Source of the DNA: Actinophytocola sp045807065
GTDB taxonomy: Bacteria; Actinomycetota; Actinomycetes; Mycobacteriales; Pseudonocardiaceae
Reading direction: 5' to 3'
Assembly (NCBI RefSeq): GCF_045807065.1
Contig: NZ_JBJMIE010000514.1
Coordinates: 1-14,059 of the forward strand
DNA length: 14,059 bases
Below are positions 13,233 to 14,059 of the stretch, piece by piece. A model generated the notes under the pieces. The model searched no databases. It had not been told where the DNA came from and was given only the letters and a program-made list of their open reading frames with translations. Made by a program: the position numbers and the translations under genes. How positions within the stretch are numbered: the first letter of the stretch is position 1; each line of letters opens with the position of its first letter.

Positions 13233-13240
13233 AAAGGAGG
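13233..13240 (+). promoter_or_regulatory. Strong ribosome binding site
   Basis: AAAGGAGG is a near-complete match to the 16S anti-Shine-Dalgarno sequence, five bases before the GTG at 13246. It fixes the start of the small gene that follows and indicates efficient translation. Confidence 0.75.
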
Positions 13241-13245
13241 TCGTG

Positions 13246-13443
13246 GTGACGCAGCAGTACGTCGTGCGCTATGTGGGTGGTCCACTCGATGGGCGTGTCG
13301 ACACCCTGCCCGACCTGCCGGAGCAGCCGAAGGACACCGTGACCCACGTGCACCTGCACGAGGGCCCGAAGATCGTGCACCACTACGACCTCTGCTACGC
13401 GGTCGAGTACGGCTGCGAGTACCGCGTCCGGGAAAAGGACTAG
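13246..13443 (+). CDS. Small hypothetical protein (65 aa) with a GGPLDG motif
   Basis: The strong ribosome site at 13233-13240 supports the GTG at 13246, giving 65 residues. A GTG three bases earlier is too close to that site. The protein opens Y-V-V-R-Y-V-G-G-P-L-D-G-R-V, then H-V-H-L-H-E-G-P, H-H-Y-D-L-C-Y, and ends V-E-Y-G-C-E-Y-R-V-R-E. I have seen the G-G-P-L-D-G opening in small proteins of actinobacteria and their phages, but no function is known to me. It has no membrane segment or signal. Several histidines and two cysteines could bind a metal, which is speculation. The stop TAG overlaps the stop of the convergent nuclease-family gene by two bases. The very strong ribosome site argues the gene is real and well expressed. 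Confidence 0.78.
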   Translation: MTQQYVVRYVGGPLDGRVDTLPDLPEQPKDTVTHVHLHEGPKIVHHYDLCYAVEYGCEYRVREKD

Positions 13444-14059
13444 CGGGCCACCGCCAGCTCGGCCAGCACCGGCCGGTGGTCGGAGGCGAGCGTCTCCGGG
13501 ACCGTCGCCGTGCGCGCCCGGATCCCGCGCGAGAAGGTCACGTAGTCGATCCGCTGCGCCGGTACGTCGGCGGGATAGGTGAGTCCGGTCGGCGCCGCGG
13601 TCAGCCGGTCCCACAGCGGGGCCAGCTCCGGCGCGTCCGGTTGCGCGTTGAAGTCGCCGAGCAGCAGCGTCGGGCCCCGCGACATGATCCGCAGCATGTC
13701 CGCGACCTGCGCCGCGCGTACCGCCGAGTCCGGGCGGTAGTCCAGGTGCGTGGCATACACGTGTACCGCCACGCCCCTCGCCACGACGACGGCCTCCGCG
13801 AAGCCGGGAGCGGGCGCCGGCACAGGGTTAGGGTCCTGTGTGGACAGCCGGGTGATCTCGTGGTTCTCCGTGCGCCGTAGGGGAAACCGGCTCAGGATCG
13901 CCACTCCGTACTGCCGGCGCGGCTGGCCGGGCGTGAGCGGGTCGAGGTCGTAGATCGGCGCGAAGAAGACCCGCATCCGCAGCAGGCGGGCCAGTGCGTG
14001 GGCCTGGTCGCGGAACTCGCTCCGCGCGGCCCAGTGCACGTCGACCTCCTGCAGGGCCA
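13440..14059 (-). CDS. Endonuclease/exonuclease/phosphatase family protein (5' end outside window)
   Basis: The minus-strand frame is open to the right edge, so the start lies outside; the GTG at 14037-14039 is internal. About 206 residues are visible. They contain A-L-Q-E-V-D, holding the metal-binding glutamate of this fold, Q-Y-G-V-A-I-L-S-R-F-P-L, then A-T-H-L-D-Y-R, L-L-L-G-D-F-N-A-Q-P-D, and the terminal S-D-H-R-P-V. These are the ordered catalytic motifs of the DNase I-like metal-dependent phosphoesterase family, whose members cut nucleic acids, phosphoinositides or sphingomyelin. The substrate cannot be decided, and any signal peptide would lie outside the window. The C-terminus is complete and its stop overlaps that of the small convergent gene. 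Catalytic residues look intact. Confidence 0.9.
   Translation of the reverse strand, partial: ALQEVDVHWAARSEFRDQAHALARLLRMRVFFAPIYDLDPLTPGQPRRQYGVAILSRFPLRRTENHEITRLSTQDPNPVPAPAPGFAEAVVVARGVAVHVYATHLDYRPDSAVRAAQVADMLRIMSRGPTLLLGDFNAQPDAPELAPLWDRLTAAPTGLTYPADVPAQRIDYVTFSRGIRARTATVPETLASDHRPVLAELAVAR

Noticed and set aside
1..14059. CRISPR array, tRNA or rRNA genes, phage or toxin-antitoxin systems
   Set aside because: No regularly spaced short repeats, cloverleaf sequences or recognisable genes of these classes were seen on either strand.

Overview
The window is GC-rich DNA with GTG starts, strong purine Shine-Dalgarno sites and GC-hairpin ends without T-tracts. It carries a stand-alone LigD-type NHEJ polymerase, a maleylpyruvate isomerase/DinB-fold enzyme of the kind that uses mycothiol, and a TIGR00027-type methyltransferase. 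Together these point to a filamentous actinobacterium; Pseudonocardiales is my best guess, which is inference because no rRNA or species marker is present.

Layout. Bases 1-565 hold the 3' half of an MFS transporter that begins outside the window. Bases 566-1406 have no intact gene: they contain the C-terminal stub of a short-chain dehydrogenase (minus) and a frameshifted C-terminal stub of an IS5-type transposase (plus), so this is an old rearrangement scar. Bases 1407-8886 are an accessory stretch built mostly of divergent regulator/enzyme pairs: SDR oxidoreductase with LysR (1407-3339), MarR with a secreted alpha/beta hydrolase (4194-6114), and class I methyltransferase with TetR (6336-7964). 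An unrecognised 214-residue protein (3487-4131) and an MDMPI/DinB-fold enzyme (8113-8886) lie among them. Each divergent gap carries a repeat or palindrome that could be the local regulator's site. These include a perfect 11-bp-arm palindrome for MarR, an AGCGGA-N8-TCCGCT dyad for TetR, and a tandem 11-bp direct repeat plus a T-N11-A dyad for LysR.

Bases 9058-14059 look like core chromosome: msrB (minus), a small membrane protein and hisS (minus, probably one operon ending in a hairpin), then a 128-bp tandem duplication, a LigD-like polymerase gene (plus), a membrane-anchored secreted protein (minus), a 65-residue conserved-looking protein (plus) and an endonuclease/exonuclease/phosphatase protein running off the right edge (minus).

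I do not see a clear new multi-gene system. The points most worth checking are the secreted hydrolase whose nucleophile serine is alanine while its Asp and His remain, the tandem duplication that copies the start region of the polymerase gene and creates a short upstream frame joined by an ATGA overlap, and the series of divergent regulator/enzyme pairs with readable operators.
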